A stretch of 64,000 nt of DNA from a virus. A program made the position numbers and the translations under genes. The stretch lies in the IMG/VR virus record IMGVR_UViG_3300035438_000894, positions 53,359 to 117,358 of that record. One strand, written 5' to 3'. The notes below the pieces were generated by a model. That model saw nothing but the letters and a program-made list of their open reading frames with translations, searched no databases and had not been told where the DNA came from. This document shows positions 33,546 through 42,700 of the stretch, piece by piece; position 1 is the stretch's first letter, and every line of letters starts with the position of its first letter.

Positions 33546-34166
33546 TTATTTGAGTTTTTTTAGTATTTTTCTGATTGTGACAGTCAAAGCTTGACCACTT
33601 AATCCAATAACTCCAGATGCTAATAGTCGTTCAACTATTTGTAATGAACTTTGTCTTAAATTTGTTGAAGATTCAGCAATTGCCGTAATATCAAAAATAA
33701 TTGGGATTAAAAAACTATAAGCCGCTACTTCCATAAGTGACCCTATTGTTATGTTAATAGAACTTAAAAACCCTACAAACGCCGATTTTAATTCATGGCC
33801 CTTCGATAAAATTTGTTCAAATTGAGGTAAAACTCCTTCTTCTTTTATTTTTTCAATCAATTTACTAACACCTCTTTTATTTTCAAAAAAGAGCATTGAT
33901 GCCACCGCAGCAAGGATTAAAATCCCCTGTTCCTCGGTTAAATTAAAATTACCGGTTTTAATAAATTCGTCTAATGGTGCGATAAGACCACCAACCGAAG
34001 TTCCCCAAGTTAATAACATCCTAAGGTTTATTCCATAAATTGCTTTGACACGATTAACTAAGTTTTCAGTGAAAGAATATAGTTCTTTCATGTCGTTAGT
34101 CATTTTAGATTTGTCTTGTTCTGTTAAAATTGTCTTTAACTGTGCTTCTGTGATTAAAAATTCCAT
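33546..34166 (-). CDS. ITE-leader membrane-associated protein
   Basis: 206 aa. Leader MEFLITEAQLKTILTEQDK (ILTE|Q). Several moderately hydrophobic helices (ILILAAVASMLFF, VAAYSFLIPIIFDITAI), then a basic end. A leader fused to hydrophobic helices would suit an ejected membrane-interacting protein; this is inference. Confidence 0.7.
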   Translation of the reverse strand: MEFLITEAQLKTILTEQDKSKMTNDMKELYSFTENLVNRVKAIYGINLRMLLTWGTSVGGLIAPLDEFIKTGNFNLTEEQGILILAAVASMLFFENKRGVSKLIEKIKEEGVLPQFEQILSKGHELKSAFVGFLSSINITIGSLMEVAAYSFLIPIIFDITAIAESSTNLRQSSLQIVERLLASGVIGLSGQALTVTIRKILKKLK

Positions 34167-34197
34167 AATAATAAATATATTGATTATATTTATAAAT

Positions 34198-34803
34198 ATG
34201 AAAGGACCATTAAATACGCCATTAAAAGCCGGTGATGAAATAGTATGTTTCCATATGGAACATGAAACAAGTGTTCCTCCGGGAACAAAAGGGGTTGTAA
34301 CTAAAGTTCAAAAAGACCCATTTGAATCAGATGATGATGCGTTAATTATTAGTGTTAATTGGGAAAACGGAAGTAAGTTATCGTTGGTTAGTGCAACTGA
34401 TGCTTGGAAAAAAATACAAGAAAAACAACTTGATGAACAAACCGGAAGTAATGAATATGATTTTTTCAGTAAAAATCCTGAGATTTTTGAAAATTTTAAT
34501 TGGAAATTTTTGAGGGAATATCTTAAGAAAGTCCAAAAGTCCGGTGCTGTGAATATGTTTCAAGCCGGCCCATTCTTATATTCGGGTAAAGAATGGATTG
34601 ACCGATATTATGGTGAAAATAATGAAGACAATGAAAATTTCCAAGAAATGTTAGATAGTGCTGAAGAAGCTAAAGACATAATGGTTCGAGGAACCATAAA
34701 ATGGATGGAATCGAAAGGTATGGAAATTGAATTAGACACTGTTAATAGGGTTATTCGTAAATTATCTACAAAAATAGTCGAATTATATATGAAGTTTTAT
34801 TAA
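34198..34803 (+). CDS. hypothetical protein with SH3-like N-terminus
   Basis: 201 aa from ATG 34198. Residues 8-60 (AGDEIVCFHMEHETSVPPGT, GVVTKVQ) look like a small SH3/KOW-type barrel. The rest is acidic helical. The divergent region shared with 33546 carries TATTTAT motifs facing both ways. Confidence 0.6.
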   Translation: MKGPLNTPLKAGDEIVCFHMEHETSVPPGTKGVVTKVQKDPFESDDDALIISVNWENGSKLSLVSATDAWKKIQEKQLDEQTGSNEYDFFSKNPEIFENFNWKFLREYLKKVQKSGAVNMFQAGPFLYSGKEWIDRYYGENNEDNENFQEMLDSAEEAKDIMVRGTIKWMESKGMEIELDTVNRVIRKLSTKIVELYMKFY

Positions 34804-34997
34804 AAACTCACTCCTTCAATTTTGTATATAACATCACCATCTAACGATTCCGCTTCAAATCTTACTTCATTTAGATAGGTGAGTTCTAATTGAGTACTCG
34901 CGATTAATAATTCCGCAACTTGGTCCCAAGTTATTAGGTCTTTCATCCATAAAGTGTGGAGAGACCTCATCATTTCAAATTCTGTTGATTCTTTCAT
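34800..34997 (-). CDS. small hypothetical protein
   Basis: 65 aa, MKESTEFEMMRSLHTLWMKD. First of a run of tightly packed minus-strand genes. Overlaps the convergent gene by four bases. Confidence 0.55.
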   Translation of the reverse strand: MKESTEFEMMRSLHTLWMKDLITWDQVAELLIASTQLELTYLNEVRFEAESLDGDVIYKIEGVSF

Positions 34998-35005
34998 TCT
35001 ATTGT

Positions 35006-35281
35006 TTATCTATCTTTACCTTCTAATATGGCATCAATGTTAATTTTTCCTTCAGTGTCTATGAATTGTTCTAAAAAATCAAGTTTAACTTGTTTGTTTA
35101 GTTCTAATAAATTCATTTCATCCAACTCTGTTGTTGTGAATTTTTCGTTTGTTAATTCACACAGGTAAGAATGATGAATTACATCATATGTTTTACCTTT
35201 ATAATCCAATGTGGATGGTTCCGACATTAGTTTCATTTCTTTTCCGGTTAATGGACTTTTCATGATTAATTTAAAATCCAA
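35006..35281 (-). CDS. MqsA-N-terminus-like protein
   Basis: 91 aa; an internal Met at 35263 (MKSPLTGKEMKL) is the likelier start. SPLTGKEMKL...YLCELTNEKFTTTELDEMNL matches the N-terminal part of small antitoxin-like proteins common in Bacteroidetes, but only one Cys remains and there is no helix-turn-helix. Confidence 0.6.
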   Translation of the reverse strand: MDFKLIMKSPLTGKEMKLMSEPSTLDYKGKTYDVIHHSYLCELTNEKFTTTELDEMNLLELNKQVKLDFLEQFIDTEGKINIDAILEGKDR

Positions 35282-35451
35282 TTAATTAATGAATTCATTT
35301 GATGTTGTTCATTTTCGTTTTGGATATGTTCTTGAATATTTTCAATAGTTACATCATCATATTTATCAGGATTTCTAACTTTATCCATTAATAATTCAGT
35401 ATGTTCCAACATTTCTTCGTACTTCTCTTTAATTTCTTTTTCTATTCTCAT
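35266..35451 (-). CDS. small helical protein
   Basis: 61 aa, MRIEKEIKEKYEEMLEHTEL, highly charged. Overlaps genes on both sides. Confidence 0.6.
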   Translation of the reverse strand: MRIEKEIKEKYEEMLEHTELLMDKVRNPDKYDDVTIENIQEHIQNENEQHQMNSLINWILN

Positions 35452-35684
35452 AATAATATTTCAATTGTTATACCTGCGGAACCTAATGATAGGTTATAGG
35501 TATTAAATCTGTTGTCATTTAACCATCCATACTTTTCGAAGTTAAAGATGATAATATCTTTTCCTTCGTATTGAGCATGGACGGCATTTGTTTGATAATC
35601 TATTGATGGTTGGGATACGAATCCATTTCTAACAGGGTTTATGAAATCTTTTTCTAATTCTTGTGTTGAAATATGTATTAACAT
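35448..35684 (-). CDS. hypothetical protein
   Basis: 78 aa, MLIHISTQELEKDFINPVRN. ATGA overlap with the gene after it. No family recognised. Confidence 0.6.
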   Translation of the reverse strand: MLIHISTQELEKDFINPVRNGFVSQPSIDYQTNAVHAQYEGKDIIIFNFEKYGWLNDNRFNTYNLSLGSAGITIEILL

Positions 35685-35703
35685 TTTTAATTACTTATAT
35701 CAT

Positions 35704-36453
35704 TTATTCCAACCAAATCCAAGTTGGGAAGTTTTTATTTCTTATTCTATCTCTAACACTACTATCAGGCATATTAAAAAATTTTGAAGCTTCGACCGCC
35801 GAATTAAAAACTAACCCATCAATATTACATTTTTTGGAAGATGGTTTGGAGTGTCCTACTTTTTTCAAACTCTCTTTAATTTTGTTTCTATGTTCTTCAG
35901 AATTAACTTTACCTTTTCGTCCTGATGGTTTCCCTTTACGGGTTAAAGACATTTTCTTTTTAGTTTCTTCAGAATGTTTATTTTTTGAACTACTAACACT
36001 TAATTTATCTTTTGTTTCATCTGTGTGAGTTTTACCAAAAAATGGATTTTTATCACCACCATATTTACCAATCCGACTATTACTTATTTTTTGTTTGGTC
36101 TCATCTGTTAGTTTTATCCCATATCTTGGATTATTTTTACCACTAATACTTTCAGAGTATTCTTTTCTAATAATTTCATATAATTTACCCGATACTTGAT
36201 ATCTTTCCTGATAATCTCTATTAACATTAGACATATTCCACAACGCCATTCTTAATTTTCGGTTTTTAGGATAAATCTCACATAATAATAAATGACAAAT
36301 AAAATGTTCTTTCGCGGTTAATTTAACTAAATTCCAACTATCATTAGTTCCACCCATACATTTAGGTATTATGTGATGAGTTTCAGTATAACCGGTTAAT
36401 AATCTATCTTTTCCGTTATCAGTAATCTTATTATAAATTTTAATATAATCCAT
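35704..36453 (-). CDS. HNH homing endonuclease with NUMOD3/NUMOD1
   Basis: 249 aa. HNH core TETHHIIPKCMGGTNDSWNL and LTAKEHFICHLLL. Three NUMOD3 repeats (NNPRYGIKLTDETKQKIS, KNPFFGKTHTDETKDKLS, HSEETKKKMS) and a C-terminal NUMOD1-like SAVEASKFFNMPDSSV. Inserted next to thyA, a classic homing neighbourhood in T4-like phages. Confidence 0.88.
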   Translation of the reverse strand: MDYIKIYNKITDNGKDRLLTGYTETHHIIPKCMGGTNDSWNLVKLTAKEHFICHLLLCEIYPKNRKLRMALWNMSNVNRDYQERYQVSGKLYEIIRKEYSESISGKNNPRYGIKLTDETKQKISNSRIGKYGGDKNPFFGKTHTDETKDKLSVSSSKNKHSEETKKKMSLTRKGKPSGRKGKVNSEEHRNKIKESLKKVGHSKPSSKKCNIDGLVFNSAVEASKFFNMPDSSVRDRIRNKNFPTWIWLE

Positions 36454-36518
36454 CGTGTCCTTTACATATAAATATCACGATATTTGTAAATGTATAGAAA
36501 ACAACGGATATTTTTTAA

Positions 36519-37352
36519 TTAAATTGCCAATTCTAATGGAGAATTTATTTTTTTACCTATATTATCGTAAATAATAAAATCATCAATTGTATACTTGTAG
36601 AAGTTTTTGACTTCTTTTAACTCTATTTTTGGTTGGATGTTAATACCCAAATTAACCCTATCTAATATCTCGTTAGCCGCATCATAATGTCTATCGTAGA
36701 TATGTAAATTTTGTGTTAAATGACAAAACTTCCCAACCTGATAATTCAAATGTCCGGCAACCATCATTAAAAATGACACATATTGGATTTTATTTATAAA
36801 ACCAGCTGTAATATAATCATTACTTCGTTGGATTAGAGTCATATCTAAAAACATAACACCATTAACTTTTCTAACCGACCAAATTGTTTCATACGCACAA
36901 GGATGTAATCCTTTGGTGTCTTTCAAATCTTGATATTGATATAAATTTATGATGTGTCGTCTTGAAAATGGGTCATTTTTTAATCCACCCAATAAATCAT
37001 TCATTAAATTATATTTTGATACCGTCGCACCATATCTTTGACCTATTGTATCATCACCAATATTCCATTCATCCCACCATAAAACACCTTTTTCTCTTGC
37101 TGTAACCAAAGAACTATCCTGTGATTGGTAAATCCATAATATTTCTTTAATTCCGGTCTTAATCGCTGTGTTTCGTAATGTTGTTATTGGGAACTCACCT
37201 TTTGAAATATCATATTCCTCAAAAACTTGGGTGATGAATTTACTATGAGCCGGTGTTCCATCAACATATTTTGGTCTTGGGTCTTCATCCAAACAACCTT
37301 CAGATAGAATTTTACGGAGGTTATCATTATAGTATTTATCAGCTTTATTCAT
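36519..37352 (-). CDS. thyA: thymidylate synthase (ThyA type)
   Basis: 277 aa. Makes dTMP from dUMP with methylene-tetrahydrofolate. Catalytic Cys in GLHPCAYETIW, phosphate-binding Arg in DPFSRRHIINLY, QRSNDYITAGFINKIQYVSF in place of the usual D-x-P-F-N-x-x-x-Y stretch, and IYDRHYDAANEIL in place of H-x-Y-x-N-H. Divergent but complete. Confidence 0.9.
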   Translation of the reverse strand: MNKADKYYNDNLRKILSEGCLDEDPRPKYVDGTPAHSKFITQVFEEYDISKGEFPITTLRNTAIKTGIKEILWIYQSQDSSLVTAREKGVLWWDEWNIGDDTIGQRYGATVSKYNLMNDLLGGLKNDPFSRRHIINLYQYQDLKDTKGLHPCAYETIWSVRKVNGVMFLDMTLIQRSNDYITAGFINKIQYVSFLMMVAGHLNYQVGKFCHLTQNLHIYDRHYDAANEILDRVNLGINIQPKIELKEVKNFYKYTIDDFIIYDNIGKKINSPLELAI

Positions 37353-37518
37353 ATTTCAAAATATCTACGTAATAATTATCGGTGTTATAACCATATTTAA
37401 TTCTGCTTTGTTCTGCTTCTTCTTTAGTTTTGAAAGGACCCAAGATTACATTATGTTCTTTACTCCCGTGTGCTGGTACTTTTTCATACACCGCATAAAG
37501 TGTGCCTATAAATCCCAT
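37345..37518 (-). CDS. 57-aa SPOR-like or hypothetical protein
   Basis: MGFIGTLYAVYEKVPAHGSK, then LGPFKTKEEAEQSRIKYGY. The G-P-F-K-x-x-x-E-A pattern is reminiscent of very short SPOR-type repeats. Its end overlaps the thyA start, so the two are probably co-translated. Confidence 0.6.
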   Translation of the reverse strand: MGFIGTLYAVYEKVPAHGSKEHNVILGPFKTKEEAEQSRIKYGYNTDNYYVDILKYE

Positions 37519-37542
37519 ATACTTTTTCTTTTTCGTTTTATT

Positions 37543-37683
37543 TTATTCAGTAGTAACTGAAGTATCAGTACTATCATCAGTATCATCTTCTAATTCTTTA
37601 ACTTGTTGATACCACATTGGATTTGGTAATCCGCTGTAATAGTCCCACAATTCATCGTCAATTACTTCTAAATTATTTTCCAT
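37543..37683 (-). CDS. 46-aa acidic protein
   Basis: MENNLEVIDDELWDYYSGLP then an Asp/Thr-rich tail. It overlaps the last codons of the preceding gene. Confidence 0.55.
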   Translation of the reverse strand: MENNLEVIDDELWDYYSGLPNPMWYQQVKELEDDTDDSTDTSVTTE

Positions 37684-38152
37684 TTTCAGACATAGTAATC
37701 TTTAAAAACTCTTCCATTGAAATTAAATTGGAATCTAATAATCCTCTTAAATAATTTTCATCTGTCATTTTCTCACTAACTTGTTGTGTTAGTATTTTTA
37801 CAATTCTTTTACTTTTTTTTCCCATAATTTTTGTATTTCTTTCTAATAATTCATTTCTATTTAATCCGGTATTACTAATCGATTTTTGTCGAGAAATAAC
37901 TGATATTTCATCCATTTGTTGAAGTTCTTCATCATTAAATGGTCTTTCACCATATAAATCAATATCAATAATCCCAGTGTCTTCCTTAATAAGGACTTTT
38001 AAGTTTTCATAACCCAAATTTACCCCATTATTTCTTGAATTGATTAATAACTCAATCAATTGGTCGATTGGTATATCGCCAACAAACCTTAACCATGGGT
38101 TTGTTTCTACCCCGGAGATTGTTTCAATATGTTCTTTTTTCTTATTATTCAT
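37673..38152 (-). CDS. hypothetical protein
   Basis: 159 aa, MNNKKKEHIETISGVETNPW. Helical C-terminus (LTQQVSEKMTDENYLRGLLD). No family recognised. Confidence 0.65.
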   Translation of the reverse strand: MNNKKKEHIETISGVETNPWLRFVGDIPIDQLIELLINSRNNGVNLGYENLKVLIKEDTGIIDIDLYGERPFNDEELQQMDEISVISRQKSISNTGLNRNELLERNTKIMGKKSKRIVKILTQQVSEKMTDENYLRGLLDSNLISMEEFLKITMSENGK

Positions 38153-38417
38153 TTTTATTTAAATCAATTATATTTCCGTAATGCCCTATTATGAATCTTA
38201 AAATATCCACTTTAAAGGGTTGTTTTTTATCCTTTGGTATTGAATCCTCAATCCATCTATCATACCATTCATCATTATACGTTAATAGTGTTTCACAAAA
38301 CCTGTGACAAGACATCGCACCCATAATTGAACCTGCGGCGACATCCATTGGGTGCCACCAATCGACATATTTTTGGTGAGCATTTTTTAACACCAATAAC
38401 CTCTCATCTCTACTCAT
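38145..38417 (-). CDS. hypothetical protein
   Basis: 90 aa from Met 38417 (MSRDERLLVLKNAHQKYVDW). Trp/His-rich (WWHPMDVAAG, CHRFCETLL). The longer in-frame start would overlap the neighbour by 77 bases, so the shorter is chosen. Confidence 0.6.
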   Translation of the reverse strand: MSRDERLLVLKNAHQKYVDWWHPMDVAAGSIMGAMSCHRFCETLLTYNDEWYDRWIEDSIPKDKKQPFKVDILRFIIGHYGNIIDLNKNE

Positions 38418-38694
38418 TTCTATTTTGTTTTGATATGTAAAAATAAAGGGTTGTGATAGATTTCTCCCACTCTTTATACAATTCACTATTTGTGTTCATC
38501 TCATTATAGAATTCTTCTTTTGTTAGAAGTTCACCCGGATTAGGTGGTTGACAGGAATTATCCTTACTAAACGTTCCGTTTTGAAACATCGGATGAAGCC
38601 ACCGAACGGTTGCCATAGAATGTTCTACTTCATAACATTCATACACTTGGTCTATGGTCTCAACCATATTGGGGTCTATATTACTCATCATCAA
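38410..38694 (-). CDS. hypothetical protein
   Basis: 94 aa, MMMSNIDPNMVETIDQVYEC. WLHPMFQNGTFSKDNSCQPP in the middle. Overlapped on both sides. Confidence 0.6.
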   Translation of the reverse strand: MMMSNIDPNMVETIDQVYECYEVEHSMATVRWLHPMFQNGTFSKDNSCQPPNPGELLTKEEFYNEMNTNSELYKEWEKSITTLYFYISKQNRNE

Positions 38695-38911
38695 ATCCCC
38701 CCTCTAATTCAAAATTTTCACCTTCTTCAACTTTATTATCAATGTATTCACGAAGTTCTTTCATATGTTGTAAGAACCCCAATCTTAATCTGTGGAATTC
38801 CTCATCTTTAATTTCATCCCAATTGGAATAACTTTCAAAGCAGTAGTCAAAACCTTCTTCATCCATTCTGTATTGGACTGATTGCCAAATTTCTAATTCA
38901 TCGTATGTCAT
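38681..38911 (-). CDS. conserved small phage protein
   Basis: 76 aa. MTYDELEIWQSVQYRMDEEG, DYCFESYSNWDEIKDEEFH and RLRLGFLQ recur in small phage proteins, without known function. Confidence 0.7.
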   Translation of the reverse strand: MTYDELEIWQSVQYRMDEEGFDYCFESYSNWDEIKDEEFHRLRLGFLQHMKELREYIDNKVEEGENFELEGGFDDE

Positions 38912-39345
38912 TATTCAACTATTTTATTTGAGTTATTATCTTTAATCTCAACAACCTTACCCACCATTTTAGATAATCCGGAAAACATTGTCTTTCTTCT
39001 TTCATCGTATATCTTTTTCAAATCATCTTGTCTACCATCACCGATGAAAGTTTTACTAACTAAATTTGTAAGAGTATTGTCAAGTTTTTCTTTAATACTC
39101 ATTGGTGCTGATTCAATTGGTATGAAGATAATTTTCTCAACATTATACTTATCAAATTTGAAGTTAAATTTTACTGACCTGGTATATTTTTCAATAACTT
39201 CCAACTCAACATTCATATAAACGGTTGGTCCTAACATATTCCAAAAAAGTTTACCATCTTTTTGAGGTTCAGGTAACTGAACTCGGATGTTGGAACCAAT
39301 AATATTGTCCAACATAAACTCAATATATTTTTCTCTTATATCCAT
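38911..39345 (-). CDS. hypothetical protein
   Basis: 144 aa, MDIREKYIEFMLDNIIGSNI. Alternating beta pattern, Lys-rich end. No motif recognised. Confidence 0.6.
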   Translation of the reverse strand: MDIREKYIEFMLDNIIGSNIRVQLPEPQKDGKLFWNMLGPTVYMNVELEVIEKYTRSVKFNFKFDKYNVEKIIFIPIESAPMSIKEKLDNTLTNLVSKTFIGDGRQDDLKKIYDERRKTMFSGLSKMVGKVVEIKDNNSNKIVE

Positions 39346-39346
39346 A

Positions 39347-39559
39347 TTACCAACTATTATAATCTGTTATGTCTTTTCTTATTGTCATAAACACTTTTTT
39401 TGGGCTTGTAATTACAACCTCAACATTAAGTCCAATTCCGGTGTGAGAGATAAGATATTGAACTTTATAATCAACATCATCACCATATAATACTTTAATT
39501 GAATCAACTATTGTTTTTTGATTCTCTTTTTCTACTTCATTTAATTCAAAATTTCCCAT
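39347..39559 (-). CDS. hypothetical protein
   Basis: 70 aa, MGNFELNEVEKENQKTIVDS. Its ATG overlaps the preceding TAA (TAATG). Confidence 0.6.
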   Translation of the reverse strand: MGNFELNEVEKENQKTIVDSIKVLYGDDVDYKVQYLISHTGIGLNVEVVITSPKKVFMTIRKDITDYNSW

Positions 39560-39705
39560 TATTTAAAAGGTTTAAATTCACATATGTCAAACCATCCATG
39601 GTCCAAGTTTTTGTGATAATCATTATATGTCCAAGAACACTTCCATTCAGTTGTCACTTGAAAGTGCCATTTTAGAAATCTAATATTGAATTTTAGGTTG
39701 CTCAT
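39559..39705 (-). CDS. 48-aa aromatic protein
   Basis: MSNLKFNIRFLKWHFQVTTE, then WKCSWTYNDYHKNLDHGWFD. Intact frame filling the space between overlapping genes exactly, with start and stop overlaps on both sides. Confidence 0.6.
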   Translation of the reverse strand: MSNLKFNIRFLKWHFQVTTEWKCSWTYNDYHKNLDHGWFDICEFKPFK

Positions 39706-39884
39706 ACGTTATTATATTCTTGTAATTTGGATTTCATGTAATGAAATGCTTTTTCAATGGATGTATTAATATCCATTAATCTGTTTTCTTCCTTAATTTT
39801 GGTAGATAAGTCCAAAACCTCTTTTCTAATCCCTAATGATTCGGCTTCCATTAGTAAATTAAAAATAAATTCTTCGTTTGTCAT
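39702..39884 (-). CDS. small helical protein
   Basis: 60 aa, MTNEEFIFNLLMEAESLGIR. Overlaps both neighbours. Confidence 0.6.
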   Translation of the reverse strand: MTNEEFIFNLLMEAESLGIRKEVLDLSTKIKEENRLMDINTSIEKAFHYMKSKLQEYNNV

Positions 39885-40144
39885 TTTTTGTGTTGTTTAG
39901 ATTGTAACCATTGTTTAAAATTATTCATACAGTTTGATTCAAAGTCCTTTTCCGGAAATGAAGTTGTTTGATGATATTCATATCCATATTTGGATGATTT
40001 AATCATTTCCTCCTCATTATATCCATTAGAATCTAATTTACCTAAATTATAAGAATCCACCATTGATTTGATGATGGATTCTTTGTCCAAAAATGAATTA
40101 TGGACAATATTTGATTCGTAAATTTCTTCTAATTTTTGTTTCAT
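39881..40144 (-). CDS. hypothetical protein
   Basis: 87 aa, MKQKLEEIYESNIVHNSFLD. Overlaps the end of the RNA ligase gene by four bases. Confidence 0.6.
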   Translation of the reverse strand: MKQKLEEIYESNIVHNSFLDKESIIKSMVDSYNLGKLDSNGYNEEEMIKSSKYGYEYHQTTSFPEKDFESNCMNNFKQWLQSKQHKK

Positions 40145-41220
40145 GACTCACTATCTTTTTGCCAAAATGGTTTACTATATGTTGGACGTATTAGATTCCA
40201 AATATAGGAAGAATAATCTTTTTTATCAAACATTTTAAATAAAATTGGTTGAGCAAATTTATCTTGTGTCATCACCCATTCGGCGAATGATTTTCTGTCG
40301 GTAACCGGTTCTTTGTCGTTGTATTTACCATACATATAGTAGTCAAATGTTTTTCCAACCCTTTCACCAATTTGGAAGTATGAATATCTTAAATCTTTAA
40401 CAACATTTTTAACCCACTTGTCAAATTCATCCGGAACACTATCCAAATATTCATTTATATCTTTACCATCTTTCAACACTTCCCAAATATTAATATTCGA
40501 AAACCCAGTTAAGATTCTATGGAGACGAACATAATTTTCTCCCTTTATTTTCATTCTAAACCCACTTCTAAATCTTATGACAAAACCTTCTTGATTATCC
40601 TTGATAATTGATTTGAGGGTCTTATAATCATCAATCCCATCATATCGTTTAACAACCGGAAACCCAACAACTTCACAAACTTGAATCAAAGAAGAATAAT
40701 CAAATTCTTTTCCTGAAACATTACTAATCATAGTAAGTACTACCAAACTTTCATCATCACCATAATCACAAACAATACGATTCTCTTTGTAAATTATTTC
40801 TACTAATGTGGTGTACCCTTTTGGAACTGGTTGGATGTCATATTTTTTTAATATTTCTCTACCTCTAATTGCTTGGTCTGAAGTGAATGAACCCTTACTT
40901 GCAAAAATCCATTGTCCTTCATACCAAAACAAAATCCCTAACGACCCATCCATTTTCTCAAACACTTCAAAAGTTTCATTTGGGATTTCACTTGGGTCAT
41001 GTTCTTCCATATTGAAGAATTTACCAAATGGTTTGGCAACGACATTACCATCATTATCCAAAACAAGTCCTCGACAATTTTTGGTAATATTATCCCATTT
41101 ACCCTCAAACTGAGTTTGTCTTGAGTAATTATATATTGCAATTGGAAGTGTTGGATGAGGGTTTTTCTCAATCAATCCTTCACTCACGTATCTGTCTATT
41201 ATTTCTATATCAATTTTCAT
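40141..41220 (-). CDS. T4 Rnl1-type RNA ligase
   Basis: 359 aa from ATG 41220, chosen because TATATTTGC ends three bases before it on the minus strand. Nucleotidyltransferase motif I is FEKMDGSLGILFW, with the adenylated Lys in E-K-M-D-G. The upstream KPFGKFFNMEEH is the N/F/E-H block of Rnl1 relatives, and GFVIRFRSGFRMKIKGENYV holds motifs IV and V. Seals broken RNA such as cleaved tRNA anticodons, which fits the large tRNA array here. Confidence 0.9.
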   Translation of the reverse strand: MKIDIEIIDRYVSEGLIEKNPHPTLPIAIYNYSRQTQFEGKWDNITKNCRGLVLDNDGNVVAKPFGKFFNMEEHDPSEIPNETFEVFEKMDGSLGILFWYEGQWIFASKGSFTSDQAIRGREILKKYDIQPVPKGYTTLVEIIYKENRIVCDYGDDESLVVLTMISNVSGKEFDYSSLIQVCEVVGFPVVKRYDGIDDYKTLKSIIKDNQEGFVIRFRSGFRMKIKGENYVRLHRILTGFSNINIWEVLKDGKDINEYLDSVPDEFDKWVKNVVKDLRYSYFQIGERVGKTFDYYMYGKYNDKEPVTDRKSFAEWVMTQDKFAQPILFKMFDKKDYSSYIWNLIRPTYSKPFWQKDSES

Positions 41221-41234
41221 GATGCAAATATAAA

Positions 41235-41262
41235 AAAAAATCCCCAATAAATGGGGATTTTT
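41235..41262. terminator. terminator
   Basis: AAAATCCCC-aataaat-GGGGATTTT. It ends the SPFH transcript on the minus strand, just upstream of the ligase promoter. Confidence 0.85.
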
Positions 41263-41281
41263 AAAATATTTTATTTTTTTT

Positions 41282-42136
41282 TTATCTATTAAGAAGTATT
41301 CCGGATGTAGAACCAAAAACATTGTTTTGTCCGTAAGGAGATTTACCTTTTTCAGCCCATACTCTTTCAGTTTCTGCTCTGTATAACTCTAACAATTTAG
41401 GTTGAGATAATATCTCTTTTGTTTTGGCGTCGTATAATGCCGCTTCATAATTACCTTTCGCCAACGCAACTTTCTTAAGTGCCGTTTGTTCTGCTTGAAT
41501 TGTTTGAGATTTAATCGTTGCCGTTTCTTGGATTACTTTAATTTTAGTCTCAATTGCCTTTCTATAAGACGCAGGAATATCCATTTTTAAGACTGCGATG
41601 TTATTTAATATGAACCCTTCTTTTTCTAATGCTTTTTCCAAAGTTCTTGTGACATTTGCTTCATATACATTTCTATGTTGGAGTAAACTATCGGATGCGA
41701 AACTAACCGCATTATCTAATAATTCTTTTCTTACAATATTACGAACTCTTGTTTCAATTAATTCTTCCATACCTACACGATATTTTGTGAATAACATTGT
41801 CGCTGATTCTCGTTTTAATTGAAGGTTAATTGCAACATCCAATCCAAAAGTGGCACCATCACCCGAAGTTACATCAATATGTTCATCTGTTGGTGAATCT
41901 TCATCTACTGATGATGTCCATACTTTATGTTGAACTGATGTTGGATACATATACACATCTTGTGTTGGTGGGAAATACATAATAAGACCCGACGCCATTT
42001 CAATATTTGGAACCCCCTTGTCGTTTCCAATCTGATTCACTACTAATGCGACTTCCGCTGAGTCCGCAATTTTACAAGAACTAACTCCTACAATAAACAA
42101 TAACACTACTCCTACAATAATTAAAATTCTACTCAT
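41282..42136 (-). CDS. SPFH/prohibitin-like membrane protein
   Basis: 284 aa. One N-terminal span (ILIIVGVVLLFIVGVSSC; the Cys also allows a lipoprotein-like reading), an SPFH domain (residues 35-190) and a coiled-coil segment rich in Ala/Glu/Gln (IQAEQTALKKVALAKGNYEA). Prohibitin-like proteins form membrane rings. In phages they may alter host membranes or proteases. Confidence 0.85.
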   Translation of the reverse strand: MSRILIIVGVVLLFIVGVSSCKIADSAEVALVVNQIGNDKGVPNIEMASGLIMYFPPTQDVYMYPTSVQHKVWTSSVDEDSPTDEHIDVTSGDGATFGLDVAINLQLKRESATMLFTKYRVGMEELIETRVRNIVRKELLDNAVSFASDSLLQHRNVYEANVTRTLEKALEKEGFILNNIAVLKMDIPASYRKAIETKIKVIQETATIKSQTIQAEQTALKKVALAKGNYEAALYDAKTKEILSQPKLLELYRAETERVWAEKGKSPYGQNNVFGSTSGILLNR

Positions 42137-42440
42137 CTTTCTTTGGTTTTAAATTTTTTTCTTTTTTACTTTTTTTCTTTTTTTTAGGTGTTTCTGTCTG
42201 AACCTCTTCAGTTGGAATTTCTTCCGGTACAATCTCAGGTTGTTTATTCCAACTTGATATTAAATTGTAAGTGTAATTAACCAATGTGATAATTCCAAAA
42301 ATTTGTGACCCGAATAAAATTAACCCAGCCCCCAATGAAAAAGTATCCGGTTGATTGATTAAATGGAATGACATTATGGTTGTTTGGCATAGGATTAAAA
42401 ATAATAAAATTAATCCGATACTGATTGCGACTCTCTTCAT
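42129..42440 (-). CDS. two-span membrane protein with basic tail
   Basis: 103 aa. Spans at residues 5-26 and 37-60, then an EIVPEEIPTEEVQTETPKKK tail ending in a Lys cluster. Overlaps the SPFH gene and may be its partner. Confidence 0.65.
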   Translation of the reverse strand: MKRVAISIGLILLFLILCQTTIMSFHLINQPDTFSLGAGLILFGSQIFGIITLVNYTYNLISSWNKQPEIVPEEIPTEEVQTETPKKKKKSKKEKNLKPKKDE

Positions 42441-42441
42441 G

Positions 42442-42660
42442 TTATTTGATGATTGTCATGTTTGTGTTGGCAATTGGAAATCTTGCGACAGGAACTCGAG
42501 TGTCTCCCCATTCAATTGATTGTACTACTTCGTAATACCCCTCCGGTGCGATTCGAACTGTCGGAACCTTATCGAATTCATATAAGATTGTTGAATCTGA
42601 TGTTCTACCTTCAGTTACTTTAACTGTTTTGGTGTTTGTGTTAAAAACTAATGTTTGCAT
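42442..42660 (-). CDS. hypothetical protein
   Basis: 72 aa, MQTLVFNTNTKTVKVTEGRT. Beta-rich, with EGYYEVVQ in the centre. A TACCTTTG promoter lies about 30 bases upstream on the minus strand. Confidence 0.65.
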   Translation of the reverse strand: MQTLVFNTNTKTVKVTEGRTSDSTILYEFDKVPTVRIAPEGYYEVVQSIEWGDTRVPVARFPIANTNMTIIK

Positions 42661-42700
42661 ATATTTTTATTTTTGTTTGACAAAGGTAAGTCATTTAAAT

